Below, piece by piece: positions 7,557 through 17,600 of a stretch of 64,000 bases of DNA. The position numbers were made by a program, and so were the translations under genes. The stretch comes from Qipengyuania atrilutea (GTDB lineage Bacteria; Pseudomonadota; Alphaproteobacteria; Sphingomonadales; Sphingomonadaceae): assembly GCF_013370205.1 (NCBI RefSeq), contig NZ_JABWGV010000003.1, positions 310,001 through 374,000 on the forward strand, given 5' to 3'. Below the pieces are notes generated by a model. That model saw only the letters and a program-made list of their open reading frames with translations. It was not told the origin of the DNA and did not search any database. The stretch's first letter is position 1; every line of letters starts with the position of its first letter.

Positions 7557-9926
7557 ATGAACATCCATCGTTTTTTCAGCGGTTCGCTGTTGCTTGCAGG
7601 TGTGGCCGGAACTGCGCTCGTCGCTCCCGGTGCTTCTGCACAGGTCGTGGTACCCGATCTGGAGGCAGATGCTGAGGTTGCGGTTTCCGACGAACCGGGC
7701 GTGGACAGCGTCATCGTAGTTACCGCGCGCCGCCGCGAGGAGCGGCTTATCGATGTTCCGATCGCCGTAACCGCAATTTCGGGCGAGGAACTGGCGACAC
7801 GAGGCGCGCTCGACATAACTGACGTCGGCCAGACCGTACCGAACGTCACGCTCGAGGCAAGCCGTGGGACGAACTCCACCCTGACCGCCTTCATCCGCGG
7901 TATAGGGCAGCAGGATCCGGTATCGGGCTTCGAGCAGGGCGTCGGCATCTATCTTGACGACGTCTATCTGAACCGGCCGCAGGCTGCGGTGCTGGATATC
8001 TACGATGTCGAGCGGATCGAAGTGCTGCGGGGACCGCAGGGCACGCTTTACGGCCGCAACACCATCGGCGGCGCAGTCAAATACGTCACACGCCGCCTGC
8101 CGCAGGAGTTCTCCCTCAGTGCACGGGCGACCTACGGCACCTACGACCAAGCGGAAGGCGTAGTCTCCGCTTCCGCTCCGGTGAACGATCTTATTCGCGT
8201 CGGCGGGTCGGTCGCGCGTCTGTCCCGCGGCGGGTTCGGGGAGAACCTGACTACGGGCCTCGAAAATTACAACAAGGATATCTGGGCGGGACGCGCGAGC
8301 CTAGAAGTGGGCGGTTACGGCGAGCCCGTCTTTCTCCGCATCCAAGGCGACTACACGCGCGATAAGAGCAATCCGCGCGGCGGCCATCGGCTGATCCCCG
8401 GGCTCGTGTCCGGCGCGCCGGTACTGGATGACGTGTTCGATTCTCGCGGCGCTCTGAATGATCCGGAACAGGACGTCGAGAGCTGGGGCGTCATGATGAA
8501 TGCCGACATCGAACTGTCGGACGCTTTCACCGTCCGCTCTATCTCGGCCTTCCGCAAGGACGACAGCGCATCCCCGATCGACTTCGACGCGCTGCCAGCG
8601 GTGGACCTCGACGTTCCCGCAATTTATCGAAATGAGCAGCTCAGCCAAGAGCTCCAGCTGCAATTCGATAACGGGGGTGCGTTCACCGGATTGCTCGGCG
8701 CGTACTACCTCGACGCGAAGGCCGACACGCTGTTTGACGTTCGCATCTTCACGACTTTCGCTGGGCTCACGGCCTTCACGCAAGCAAACGTCGATACCGA
8801 GACTTACGCAGTGTTCGGCGACTTCACCTTCGATGTTACTGACCAGATTTCGGTTTCGGCAGGTGGTCGGTACACATGGGACAAGCGCTTCGCGGATATT
8901 CTGCGGCAGAGCTATCTGGGCGGCGGCTCACCGGTGTTCGGCGGCGCGGGAGTACCCTTCGGTGCGCCGGGCACGGACTTCGACGGCAGTGCTGAATTCG
9001 AGAAGTTCACTCCGCGCGCTTCGATCAGCTTCATGCCGACGCCCGATCACAATATCTACGCCAGCTTCTCGAAGGGCTTCAAAGGCGGCGGCTTCGACCC
9101 ACGCGGGGTGGGCACAAACGCGCCTGATTTGAATGACGACGGCGTCCGACAGGAGAGCGAAGTCGCTCAGTTCCTGAGCTTCCGCCCCGAGGAGGTCGAT
9201 AGTTACGAGGTCGGATACAAAGGCTCCTTTGATGGCGGGCGCGCGAATATCGCACTCGCTGGCTTCTACGCTGACTATACCGACGTGCAGATACCAGGCT
9301 CGGTAGCGTGCACCACCATCGTCAATGGACAGCCGACACCCTCGTTCTGCGGCATCGTATCAAACGCCGGTAAAGCGACCTTCAAGGGGATCGAGGCAGA
9401 AGGGTCCTGGCGGCTCGGGGCATTTAGCCTTGCTGGATCGCTCGGATACATCGACGCCCAGTACGACGAGTACATTACTAACATCGGCGGTGTGCCAACC
9501 GATGTGGCCGAGTTCCGCGAGGTGCAGAACACGCCCGAACTGACGGCGAGCGGAACGGTAGGCTATACAGCGGCGGTGGGGGCGGGCGACCTCTATGCGG
9601 GCGTCACCGCTAGCTATCGCAGCAAGACCTTCCAGTTCGAAATCCCGAACCCTTATCTCGATCAGGGCGGCTACGCGCTACTCGACGCAAACCTCGTCTA
9701 TACTGCGCCGTCCGATCGCTGGTCGATCGGTTTGCATGGTAAGAACCTGCTGGACAAGGAATACAAAACCAGCGGCTACACCTTCGTCGCTGCAGATCCA
9801 GTGACCGGCGTAATCCCAACGGGCGCGAACGGTTTTCCCATACCGACGCTGGGGCCTGAAGGAACGCTCACTGCGTTCTACGGCAATCCGCGGCAGGTAT
9901 TCGTGACGCTGCGCGCGAATTACTAG
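7557..9926 (+). CDS. TonB-dependent outer membrane receptor
   Basis: 789 aa. Seen: a signal peptide (MNIHRFFSGSLLLAGVAGTA...ASAQ), a TonB-box-like VDSVIVVTARRREE (~47-60), a plug domain with VPIAVTAISGEEL and VERIEVLRGPQGTLYGRNTIGGAVKYVTR, a long beta-barrel, and a C-terminal strand ending in QVFVTLRANY with terminal aromatic Tyr. The ATG at 7557 is preceded by GGGAG; a possible earlier in-frame start at 7509 would break the signal peptide. It is divergent from a TetR regulator and stands alone, so the substrate cannot be read from neighbours. Receptors of this sphingomonad type take up siderophores, sugars or aromatic compounds. Confidence 0.93.
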   Translation: MNIHRFFSGSLLLAGVAGTALVAPGASAQVVVPDLEADAEVAVSDEPGVDSVIVVTARRREERLIDVPIAVTAISGEELATRGALDITDVGQTVPNVTLEASRGTNSTLTAFIRGIGQQDPVSGFEQGVGIYLDDVYLNRPQAAVLDIYDVERIEVLRGPQGTLYGRNTIGGAVKYVTRRLPQEFSLSARATYGTYDQAEGVVSASAPVNDLIRVGGSVARLSRGGFGENLTTGLENYNKDIWAGRASLEVGGYGEPVFLRIQGDYTRDKSNPRGGHRLIPGLVSGAPVLDDVFDSRGALNDPEQDVESWGVMMNADIELSDAFTVRSISAFRKDDSASPIDFDALPAVDLDVPAIYRNEQLSQELQLQFDNGGAFTGLLGAYYLDAKADTLFDVRIFTTFAGLTAFTQANVDTETYAVFGDFTFDVTDQISVSAGGRYTWDKRFADILRQSYLGGGSPVFGGAGVPFGAPGTDFDGSAEFEKFTPRASISFMPTPDHNIYASFSKGFKGGGFDPRGVGTNAPDLNDDGVRQESEVAQFLSFRPEEVDSYEVGYKGSFDGGRANIALAGFYADYTDVQIPGSVACTTIVNGQPTPSFCGIVSNAGKATFKGIEAEGSWRLGAFSLAGSLGYIDAQYDEYITNIGGVPTDVAEFREVQNTPELTASGTVGYTAAVGAGDLYAGVTASYRSKTFQFEIPNPYLDQGGYALLDANLVYTAPSDRWSIGLHGKNLLDKEYKTSGYTFVAADPVTGVIPTGANGFPIPTLGPEGTLTAFYGNPRQVFVTLRANY

Positions 9927-9970
9927 TGCGCTCGGTCGCCTCGACTGAGGCGATCGAGGATGAAACAGGC

Positions 9971-10003
9971 GCGGTCCGTCCGAAGCGAGTCGGACCGCAT
10001 CTT
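9971..10003 (+). terminator. Terminator after the TonB receptor
   Basis: GCGGTCCG and CGGACCGC form an 8-bp perfect stem with a 12-nt loop, followed by ATCTTTAG. It lies between the convergent receptor (plus) and GH16 gene (minus). A second, smaller hairpin (CGCCTC-GACT-GAGGCG) precedes it near 9939. Confidence 0.65.
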
Positions 10004-10026
10004 TAGTGGCCGACTTCCGCGATGGC

Positions 10027-10917
10027 TCACTCTTGAGCTTGATACACTCGGACCCAGTCGACTTCCATGACGAGTTCGCCGCGTTTGATGCGCTCTGCGG
10101 TTTCGGCCGGCATGCCTTTGTAGGGTTCTGAAATTCCGTTCGTCTTGAACGGGTAGACCCCGCCCACCGCGAAGTTCAGGATGATGTGCTTGGGTGTATC
10201 GAAGCGCCATTCGCCGTAGTTCTCGACCATCGCGCGCGTGACTCGGTAGATCAGCCGGCCGTCGACCTTGAACAGGATCCGGTCCGCGTTCCAGTCGACC
10301 TCGTATTCATGCCAGTCGGTAATGTCGGTACCGGCATCGAAGAAGTACTTGTTCACGAGCGGCGTTTCGCCTGAATATCCGGGTCCGTGAAGCGCGACGC
10401 CGATCCAGTCGGGTTCGCCGACATATTCCATGATGTCGATCTCGCCCGTACCCGGCCATTCGCCGTTGCCGAGTAGCCAGAAGGCGGGCCATACGCCGGT
10501 CGCGTCTGGCATTCTGATCCGTCCTACCGCCCGGCCGTAGGTAAAGTCGAACTTCCCCTGCGAGGTGATGCGGCCCGAAACGAAGTCGGCCTTGCGCCCG
10601 GTCGGCGTTTCGAAGCCTTCGCGAAATTGCGGCTTTAAAAACAGGCTGCCGGTTCCCGTTGGCTCGCTGCCGTTCTCGGACGCGATGAAGATCGTATCTT
10701 CGGAATCGATGTAGGCCTGCTCTTCCTCGTTCACCCAGAAGGTCGGGCCGATGACTTCCCATTTGGACCGGTCGAGCGCGGGCGCATTGAACTCGTCGGC
10801 GAAGATCAAGGTCTCGCCAGCCGGTGCGACGCGCATTTCTGGCTCCTTCTGCTGCGCGCAGCCGCTTGCAGCAACGAGCCCGGCGGCGGCAATCGTAAGG
10901 GCTTTCAAGGTTTTCAT
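10027..10917 (-). CDS. GH16 family glycoside hydrolase lipoprotein (beta-glucanase/laminarinase-like)
   Basis: 296 aa. Predicted endo-acting hydrolase of beta-1,3 (or mixed) glucans. Seen: a lipoprotein signal with cleavage before Cys20 (VAASGC), and the GH16 catalytic motif GEIDIMEYVG with nucleophile Glu159 and acid/base Glu164. It also has the flanking motifs WPAFWLLG and WHEYEVDW, and a C-terminal MEVDWVRVYQ that closes the beta-sandwich. The ATG at 10917 is preferred over 10989 because the lipoprotein signal starts there. It lies 19 bp downstream of the GH3 gene in one operon, so endo- and exo-acting enzymes are co-made. The EIDIME spacing is that of the bacterial laminarinase group rather than agarases, but substrate is inferred. 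Confidence 0.92.
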   Translation of the reverse strand: MKTLKALTIAAAGLVAASGCAQQKEPEMRVAPAGETLIFADEFNAPALDRSKWEVIGPTFWVNEEEQAYIDSEDTIFIASENGSEPTGTGSLFLKPQFREGFETPTGRKADFVSGRITSQGKFDFTYGRAVGRIRMPDATGVWPAFWLLGNGEWPGTGEIDIMEYVGEPDWIGVALHGPGYSGETPLVNKYFFDAGTDITDWHEYEVDWNADRILFKVDGRLIYRVTRAMVENYGEWRFDTPKHIILNFAVGGVYPFKTNGISEPYKGMPAETAERIKRGELVMEVDWVRVYQAQE

Positions 10918-10936
10918 CACGCTGTCCCGATCAGTT

Positions 10937-13306
10937 TCAGAACGAGCACCGGGTACCGTCAGCCAGTTCCTCGCGGCCGATCTCGGCAATGTCGAAGCTG
11001 AAAGCGCCGGCGCTGGTGAAGGTCAGGCTGTCGCCGAGGCCCGGCGCGCATTCCGCGGTAATGACCATTTCGCGCCAATCCTTTCCCGCAGCGACCGAAA
11101 GGGGCTGCGTCAGGTCGAGCGCCGCGTCCCCGATGGTCAGCGTGACCGGCTCGCCCGGCCGTTCGGCTACGCGGTACAGGATCCGGTAGGCTCCGCTGCC
11201 GGCGCTTTCCTGCGCGATCGTCAGGGAAGAGCCGGGCGTGAAGGTGATCTGGCGCGAGTCTTCCTGCGCATTGCGGTCGATGCCGGTCGCGCTCACGCCG
11301 GATGCCGATCCGCGGAGGTCAGGTAGCATCGTATTACCAGCGCGCGCCGTTACGCCGCTTTCGAAACGGCCGCGCACGAACCAGTCTGACCCTTGACCTG
11401 CGAGCAGCGGCGCGCAGGTCTCGTCGAGCGCGGGGAGGCTCGAACGCTGGCGTGCGTCGAGGCCAAATCCGACCGGGAAGAGCGCGCCCTGCGGCCCGTT
11501 GAGCGGTCCCTGGTCGCAGCGGCTCGGCCAGCTGAAGCCTAGCTTGCCGGTGAAGGGTCGCGCGCCGGTCAGCACATCCGCGACGCCCGCGCCCTCGCTG
11601 CCCGGCAGCCACGATGCAACAAACGCGTCGGCAGCGTTCAGCTCGCGGTTCATCCACATCGGGCGGCCCGACAGGAAGACCGCGACGGTCGGCACGCCTT
11701 CGGCTTTGAACTTGCGGAGCAGCGTCAGCCCTTCCTCGTCCGAAAAGGCGAGGTTCTTCCGGTCTCCGGAAAACTCGGCGTAAGGCTCTTCACCGAAGAC
11801 CACGACGGCGGCATCGGGTTTTGCGGCGTAGCTTCCGTCAGCGGACAGGGTGGTCCGGCCCCCGGTCTGTCCGACGGCGGACCTCAATCCGCTCCAGATC
11901 GACGTGGCGCCCGGAAAGTAGCTGTTGTCGAGGTCGCCGCCGCCTTGCCAGGTCAACGTCCACCCGCCCGCAGCCTGCGCGATGTCGTCGGCGGCGCTTC
12001 CTGCGACGAGGATATTCGCACCGCGTTTCAGCGGCAGGACGCCGGTGTTCTTGAGCAGGACTTGCGACTTGGCGACTGCCTCGCGTGCGATGGCGCGATG
12101 CTCGGGTGAACCGAGCAGGTCATAGTCGCCCGCATTCGGCCGCTCGGAAGGGCGCACCATCTCGTCGAGCAGGCCTGCCCGCATTTTCACGCGCAGCACG
12201 CGCCCGACCGCTTCGTCGAGCCGCGCCATCGGGATCGTGCCGTCCTCGACCTGCCGCACGGTCGTTTCCAGCAAGCCCTTCCATTCGTCGGGAACCATGT
12301 AGATGTCGAGTCCGGCGAGCAGCGATTGCGGGCAATCGGTATTCGTGCAGCCTGCCACCTGTCCGTGGCCGTTCCAGTCGCCCACGACGAGGCCGTCGAA
12401 GCCGAGTTCGTCGCGCAGGACGCCCGTCAATAGCGCTTCGTTTCCGTGCATCTTGCGCCCGTTGATCGAGTTGAAGCTCGCCATGACCGCTTCCACGCCA
12501 GCTTCGATCGCGGCTGGGTATGGCGCGGCGTGAATGCGTTTCAGCGCTTCGATGTCGCCGGTGACTTCGCCCTGATCGACGCCCTGGTCGGTCCCGCCGT
12601 CGCCGAAGAAGTGCTTGGCCGTCGCAATCACGTGGCCCGCGCCGAGCCGGTCCGCTTCGCCGCAGCGGCCCTGCAGTCCCTCGACAAGAGCGGCGCCCAG
12701 CGGCGCGACGATCGCCGGATCTTCCGAATAGCTTTCGTAGGTCCGGCCCCAGCGGTCGTCCTGCGCGACGGCGATGGTCGGCGAGAAGTTCCAGTCAATG
12801 CCCGTGACCTCGATCTCGGTCGCGGTTGCCTCGCCGATCCGCCGCACGAGGTCGGCATCACGCGTCGCGCCGAGTCCGATATTGTGCGGGAAGATCGTCG
12901 CGCGAATGACATTGGTATGTCCGTGAACCGCATCCGTGCCCCACATCGTCGGGATGACCGGTTCGCCGTTCGGCATGGGTGCGACCGACGTGAGATACAT
13001 TTCGTCGGCAAGCTTCAGCCACTCCGAAGCTTCCGCGAATTCCTCGCCATAGGGACCGCCGTTGCCGCCGTTGAGATAACTTCCGAAGCGGTAGCGGCGC
13101 ATGTCTTCGGCGGTGAAACTGTTGATTTGCGGCTGAATAAGCTGCGCGACTTTGCGCTCGACGCTCATGCGCGAAAGCAGATCGGCGACCCGCGCGTCCT
13201 CGCTCGGTCGCGCTGCGGTGGCTGCCGGCATCTCGGCGACCCGAGTGACCGTGCTGCAACCAGCAAGAAGCGCAGCGGCGAAGAGGGCCGTACCCACAGA
13301 TTTCAT
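10937..13306 (-). CDS. GH3 family beta-glucosidase lipoprotein
   Basis: 789 aa exo-acting beta-glucosidase/exo-glucanase. Seen: a lipoprotein signal (LLAGC, Cys17), the GH3 TIM-barrel domain with KHFFGDGGT near 231-239, the nucleophile segment FDGLVVGDWNGH (Asp310), then the alpha/beta domain with VLLKNTGVLPLKR, and a C-terminal ~180-residue beta domain after residue ~640, as in exo-1,3/1,4-beta-glucanases of marine proteobacteria. The ATG at 13306 has AGGG 9 bp upstream; ATG 13315 and an ORF extension to 13384 are less likely. It is the first gene of an operon with GH16 and carries a LacI-type operator just upstream. It probably releases glucose in the periplasm or at the cell surface. Confidence 0.93.
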   Translation of the reverse strand: MKSVGTALFAAALLAGCSTVTRVAEMPAATAARPSEDARVADLLSRMSVERKVAQLIQPQINSFTAEDMRRYRFGSYLNGGNGGPYGEEFAEASEWLKLADEMYLTSVAPMPNGEPVIPTMWGTDAVHGHTNVIRATIFPHNIGLGATRDADLVRRIGEATATEIEVTGIDWNFSPTIAVAQDDRWGRTYESYSEDPAIVAPLGAALVEGLQGRCGEADRLGAGHVIATAKHFFGDGGTDQGVDQGEVTGDIEALKRIHAAPYPAAIEAGVEAVMASFNSINGRKMHGNEALLTGVLRDELGFDGLVVGDWNGHGQVAGCTNTDCPQSLLAGLDIYMVPDEWKGLLETTVRQVEDGTIPMARLDEAVGRVLRVKMRAGLLDEMVRPSERPNAGDYDLLGSPEHRAIAREAVAKSQVLLKNTGVLPLKRGANILVAGSAADDIAQAAGGWTLTWQGGGDLDNSYFPGATSIWSGLRSAVGQTGGRTTLSADGSYAAKPDAAVVVFGEEPYAEFSGDRKNLAFSDEEGLTLLRKFKAEGVPTVAVFLSGRPMWMNRELNAADAFVASWLPGSEGAGVADVLTGARPFTGKLGFSWPSRCDQGPLNGPQGALFPVGFGLDARQRSSLPALDETCAPLLAGQGSDWFVRGRFESGVTARAGNTMLPDLRGSASGVSATGIDRNAQEDSRQITFTPGSSLTIAQESAGSGAYRILYRVAERPGEPVTLTIGDAALDLTQPLSVAAGKDWREMVITAECAPGLGDSLTFTSAGAFSFDIAEIGREELADGTRCSF

Positions 13307-13334
13307 AACAAACATCCCTACCCGTTTTCGCTCT

Positions 13335-13350
13335 TTGAGAACGTTATCAA
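13335..13350. promoter_or_regulatory. LacI-type operator upstream of GH3-GH16 operon
   Basis: TTGAGAACGTTATCAA is a near-perfect 16-bp palindrome centred on CG, 28 bp upstream of the GH3 start. It matches two sites at 18068-18083 and 18090-18105 with consensus TTGNGARCGTTCNCAA. A LacI gene lies next door, and LacI-family operators have this central-CG architecture. Confidence 0.7.
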
Positions 13351-13408
13351 TTGAAGGGGTGACACGCCCGGCGTGCAAAATCAAGCCATAGCGAATGGCT
13401 CGCGGCGG

Positions 13409-14491
13409 TTACGCCGAACGCGTGCGGGGTTCGGAAAGATTCGCGGACGGAGCTTTGCCGGTAGAGGCGCGTACGATCAGCTTGCCGGGCACACTGATCG
13501 GTTCTGCGGGCCGCTTCCCGCTTGCGTTCTCAATCAACAGCTCGACCGCGCGCGAGGTCGTTTCCGCGATTGGCTGGTCGATGGCGGTAAGCGGCGGCTG
13601 CGTAAAGCGCACGATAGGCGAATTGTCGAAACTGACGATCGATAGGTCGCGGGGTATCTGAAGGCCGCGGCCGCGCGCGACCTCGAGCGTCGCAAGCGCC
13701 ATCTGGTCGCTGCTCGCAATGATTGCACTCGGCGCATCGTCCGTTCGCAGCAGTTTCTCTGCAGCGATCGAGCCGCTGGCGAACCCGAAATCGCCGCGCT
13801 CGCACAGGCCTTCCGCAGACAGGCCGGCAGCTTCAAGCGCGCTTTTCCAGCCGTCTACGCGCCAGTTCGACAGACTGAACTCTTCCGGCCCGGCAATGAA
13901 CCCGATCCGCGTATGTCCCAGCTGAATAAGATGCTCGGTCGCGAGCCGCGCGTTATGCGTATCGCCCATCGTCATCGCAATGCCCAGACCGCCCTGTTTC
14001 GAGCCGATGCGGGCAAAAGGAATACCCCGCTCGGCAAGCAGGCCGGTAATCAGCGGGTTCTCCGAATGCGGCGGCGTCAGGATGATTCCATCGGGCTGCA
14101 AGGCGGCAATCGCCGCGCCAAGTTCGCGCTCGACATGGTCGTTATGCGTATCCACGAGCTCGATCAGCATCCGGTAGCCGTGTTCGGCGCAGGTCAGCAT
14201 CCCGCCAAGCAGCATCTGGTCGATCCAGTCGCGCCCCTCGCGCGCGCGCCAGTCCGCAATCGTCAGATCGCGGTCGTTGATCGCCATGATGATGTAGGAA
14301 CGCGACCCGCTCATCCGCTGGGCTGCGATCGACGGGACGTAGCCGAGCTTGTCGATGCTTTCCTGCACCCGCTCTTTCATCGCAGGCCGGACGTTCGGTT
14401 CATTGTTGATGACGCGGCTTACCGTCTGCAGCGACACGCCCGCGTCCGCTGCAACATGTTTGATCGTCACCGACTGGCGCCGCCGAGCCAT
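13409..14491 (-). CDS. LacI-family transcriptional regulator
   Basis: 360 aa. Seen: a LacI helix-turn-helix (VTIKHVAADAGVSLQTVSRVINNEPNVRPAMKERV, ~8-42), the hinge region LGYVPSIAAQRMSGSRSYIIM, and a periplasmic-binding-protein-like effector domain with HLIQLGHTRIGFIAGP, AIIASSDQMALATLEVARGRGLQIPRDLSIVSFDN and LTAIDQPI. The ATG at 14491 is chosen over 14554 because the HTH starts there. It is flanked by the GH3-GH16 operon and the TonB receptor, both with matching operators, so it probably represses the locus until a glucan-derived oligosaccharide binds. The inducer is not known. Confidence 0.93.
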   Translation of the reverse strand: MARRRQSVTIKHVAADAGVSLQTVSRVINNEPNVRPAMKERVQESIDKLGYVPSIAAQRMSGSRSYIIMAINDRDLTIADWRAREGRDWIDQMLLGGMLTCAEHGYRMLIELVDTHNDHVERELGAAIAALQPDGIILTPPHSENPLITGLLAERGIPFARIGSKQGGLGIAMTMGDTHNARLATEHLIQLGHTRIGFIAGPEEFSLSNWRVDGWKSALEAAGLSAEGLCERGDFGFASGSIAAEKLLRTDDAPSAIIASSDQMALATLEVARGRGLQIPRDLSIVSFDNSPIVRFTQPPLTAIDQPIAETTSRAVELLIENASGKRPAEPISVPGKLIVRASTGKAPSANLSEPRTRSA

Positions 14492-14555
14492 GTCCTTACT
14501 TCTCCGCAATCGTCCTTGAGACGCCGTAGTATTCGCACCGCAGCCGCAGGGCAAT

Positions 14556-14567
14556 GGTAGCGCTACC
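14556..14567. promoter_or_regulatory. Palindrome GGTAGCGCTACC upstream of the LacI gene
   Basis: A perfect 12-bp palindrome with central CG, 65 bp upstream of the LacI ATG. This is the classic LacI/GalR-family operator shape but differs from the TTGNGAACGTTCNCAA sites of the same locus. It may serve autoregulation or a second regulator. Confidence 0.5.
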
Positions 14568-14582
14568 GTTCGTATGAAGACA

Positions 14583-14612
14583 AAGGGCTCCGGCGATGTG
14601 CCGAAGCCCTTT
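14583..14612 (-). terminator. Terminator after the 14627 TonB receptor
   Basis: AAGGGCT...GGC and GCC...AGCCCTT pair around a short loop, with TTTT on the plus side and TTTG on the minus side. It starts 15 bp past the minus-strand receptor stop and separates it from the LacI promoter. Confidence 0.65.
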
Positions 14613-14626
14613 TAGCAAAGTCTAGC

Positions 14627-17600
14627 CTAGAAGGCGAACCGAGCGATAAAGGTGAAGCGGCGATCGTTTCGGAACGCGTTGCTGATGACGCGCGTGCCGT
14701 CGTAATCGACTACGGTCGAAAGCTTCGTAACTTCGTCCAGCAGGTTCACACCCTGAACACCCAGCTTAAGGAATTCGTTGACCGTGTAAAAGATCGATCC
14801 GTCGAGCTGGCCGCCAGCTTCTTGGAACGTCGGCGAGAACGGAAACAGGTCATCGCGTGGTGTTACGAGGAATTCGCTTCGCCAGTTGTAGGCAGCGCGT
14901 ACCGAAAGCGGACCTTTTTCATAGAATAGCACCCCATTTACGGTGTGCTCCGAGAAGCCTCGAAGCGGCAACTGTTCTTGGAAGGGGCTTGCATTCAGCG
15001 GTGCCGCTCCGTTTGCCACCGACGGAGATCCGATCGACGACAGCGCAGGGTTAGGGAAGTCCCCAGCATCGACGTAAGTGTACGATGCCTGCACCCCAAA
15101 CCCGCTCAGCAAGCCCGGCAAGAAGTCGAACTTGTGCTGGTAGGCCAGTTCCATACCCTTGAGCACGCCATCGTAATCGTTGGCCGGACCCGTGATGATC
15201 ACATCGGCAGTCGTGCCGTTTCCGCCGGTGTAGGTCTGCAGGCCCGTCCCGTTATCGATCAAGCCTGTGATATCCTTCAGGAAGAAGGCTGCAGTAAGCG
15301 AACCCACATCGGCAAAATACCACTCGGCGGATAGGTCATAGTTCCAGGACTCGACGGGCTTGACGCCGCGGTTGCCGGTCTGGATCGACAGCAGCGGGCC
15401 GGTATCGATACGGCCGCTGAAACCAAACACGCCATTCGCACTGAAGTAGTTCAGCTCGGGACGCACAATCCCTTTAGAGACGGCGCCGCGAAGCACGATG
15501 CCGGTTCCGCTGTCGAGTCTGATATTGAAGCTCGGCAACCAGTGATCGAAGTTAATGTCACGGTCGTCGCGCACCAGATCACCGGTGAATAGAGACGCGA
15601 ATTCAGCTTTCCGGGCGCCAGTCAGCAAGCAGTACTGACGTTGCTGTCCCGGAGGCGCCGGGGTTGAGCACAATGCGTCGATTTCGCTCACTTGAACGAC
15701 GCCGTCGCCATTGCCCCCGATCGTCGTGCTGTCGAATTGGCCGGGATCCGGGAACGCCAGCAATCCGCCGGTCTGCACTTCCGTCTCGACGTATCGCAGA
15801 CCGATGTTGCCTCCCAACGACCAGCCACTCCCGAAGTCCATCCCGTAATCGACGCGGGCGTATGCCGCCTTAGTCAATTCCGTAACATCGGAGATTTCGG
15901 CGGGGCAGAAGGGATCACATTCGACGGTTGTTCCATCAAGCAACGTCCTCGTGCGGCCATTTACGCCTAGATTAAAGCGTTCCGGGGACTGCCCGAAGGT
16001 AGCTATCTCGTCCCATTGCTGGTCGGTAATGCCGTTCAGGTAGTCGTCGAGAAAATCATCGCCGCCGTAGAAATAAGCGGCACCGTTCTCGATAGGTGTG
16101 CTGGTCTCGCCGCGCTGGAAGTCGTTGGCGAACGGATTGCGCAACTGCGAATAATTTGGAAATTCATCGGTGAATGCGCCGCCCGCAATGGCGAACTCCT
16201 GCCCGTCAAGTCCGGTGTAGAAGCGGCCTGGAATGAAGCCATTACCAAATGGTCCTGCACCTTCCGAGAAACAGCCGGGCCCTTCGCCCCATGGCAGGCA
16301 GCCGCCGCGTCCCGCCCACGGTGCAGACAGGTTGCCCCAAGTGCTGAAGTTCGTGTTACGGGTCGTGCGATCGCGCGCGGCCCAACGTGCTCCGAAACGT
16401 GCTTTCTTGAGGAAGCCCTCGTCGCTGATGTCGTATTCGAAGTCACCCCGCAGGCTGAACAGATCGCCGTCGTTACGCTCACGGCTGTCGAGCCCGAACC
16501 AGTAATAAGTGTAGAAGCCCGAGCTAAAATAATCTGCTGGTGCGCCGATCGGGGCCAGGAACTGAACGTCCGGTGTCTCACCGGAAAGGTCGATATCAAT
16601 ATCTGCCCACGTGCTGAGCGCGCCGAAGACGGAATCGCGAGTTAGCTTCGAGGTTAAGTACTGAGCCTCGAAATTGCCGCGAAATCGGTCGGAAAATTCC
16701 GTATCGATATCGAACGAGATATCCTGCGTGGTGCTCTTCAGTTCGCGGAGGAACCGGAGCGAGTCGAGCGGAATGCCACCAAAGCCGAATGGCGTCGCAT
16801 ACGCATCGCCGACATTATCGGTGAGTATCCCGCTGACGAACCGGCCATCTTCGAAGACCGTATCACTGTCCGAACGCAGGTCTGGTGAGGATACCCCGTC
16901 ATCGATGCGCCCGATAAGCGCGTATTCTTCGGTGAAGAACGTCGTTTCGGAGCGAAGGTACTCGAGCGTCATCAATAGCCCGCCGTCGAGTGTCTCGAAC
17001 TGGGCGACGCCGGAGATCGCTTCCCTGTCGCGGTCTAGGGTCGTCGAACGGACACCGGCATACTGCGGCACGAGGACGGAACCTTCAGGCGGAAACTCTT
17101 CGGGAGTATAATTAGGCGCATCACCGAAGCCGCCGGAATTCAAATCGAAGATACGCTGGCAACCGCCGCTAAGATCGGCGGGACGATAGCAGGTGTCGAT
17201 CGCCTGCGAGGAGTCGGTACGGCTTTTCAGCTTCGATTTCGAATAGCTTGCTTGCAGACCGAACGTACCGGCACCTGTTTCGAAAGTGTCGGATGCGATG
17301 ATGTTGAAAGTGGGGGACCACTCTTCTCGCAGGTCGCCGTAATTCGCTTCGACCGAACCGGCAATGCGGAACCCAGGCGTATCGAGCGGTTTGCGGGTGA
17401 CAAGATTCACGAGGCCGGAGATTTGACCTTCGATCATGTCGGCAGTGACGTTCTTAAATACTTCGACACGGCCGACGAGTTCGGGAGAAACGTCTTCGAA
17501 GCTTAGCGCGCGGCCACCATTTGCCGAGAAGATGTCGCGTCCATTGAGTTCCGAACGGCCGAAGTTGTCGGGTAGGCCGCGAATGATAACGCCGGTGCCC

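Noticed and set aside
12446-13354. Plus-strand open frame of 302 codons
   Set aside because: Antisense shadow of the GH3 glucosidase gene.
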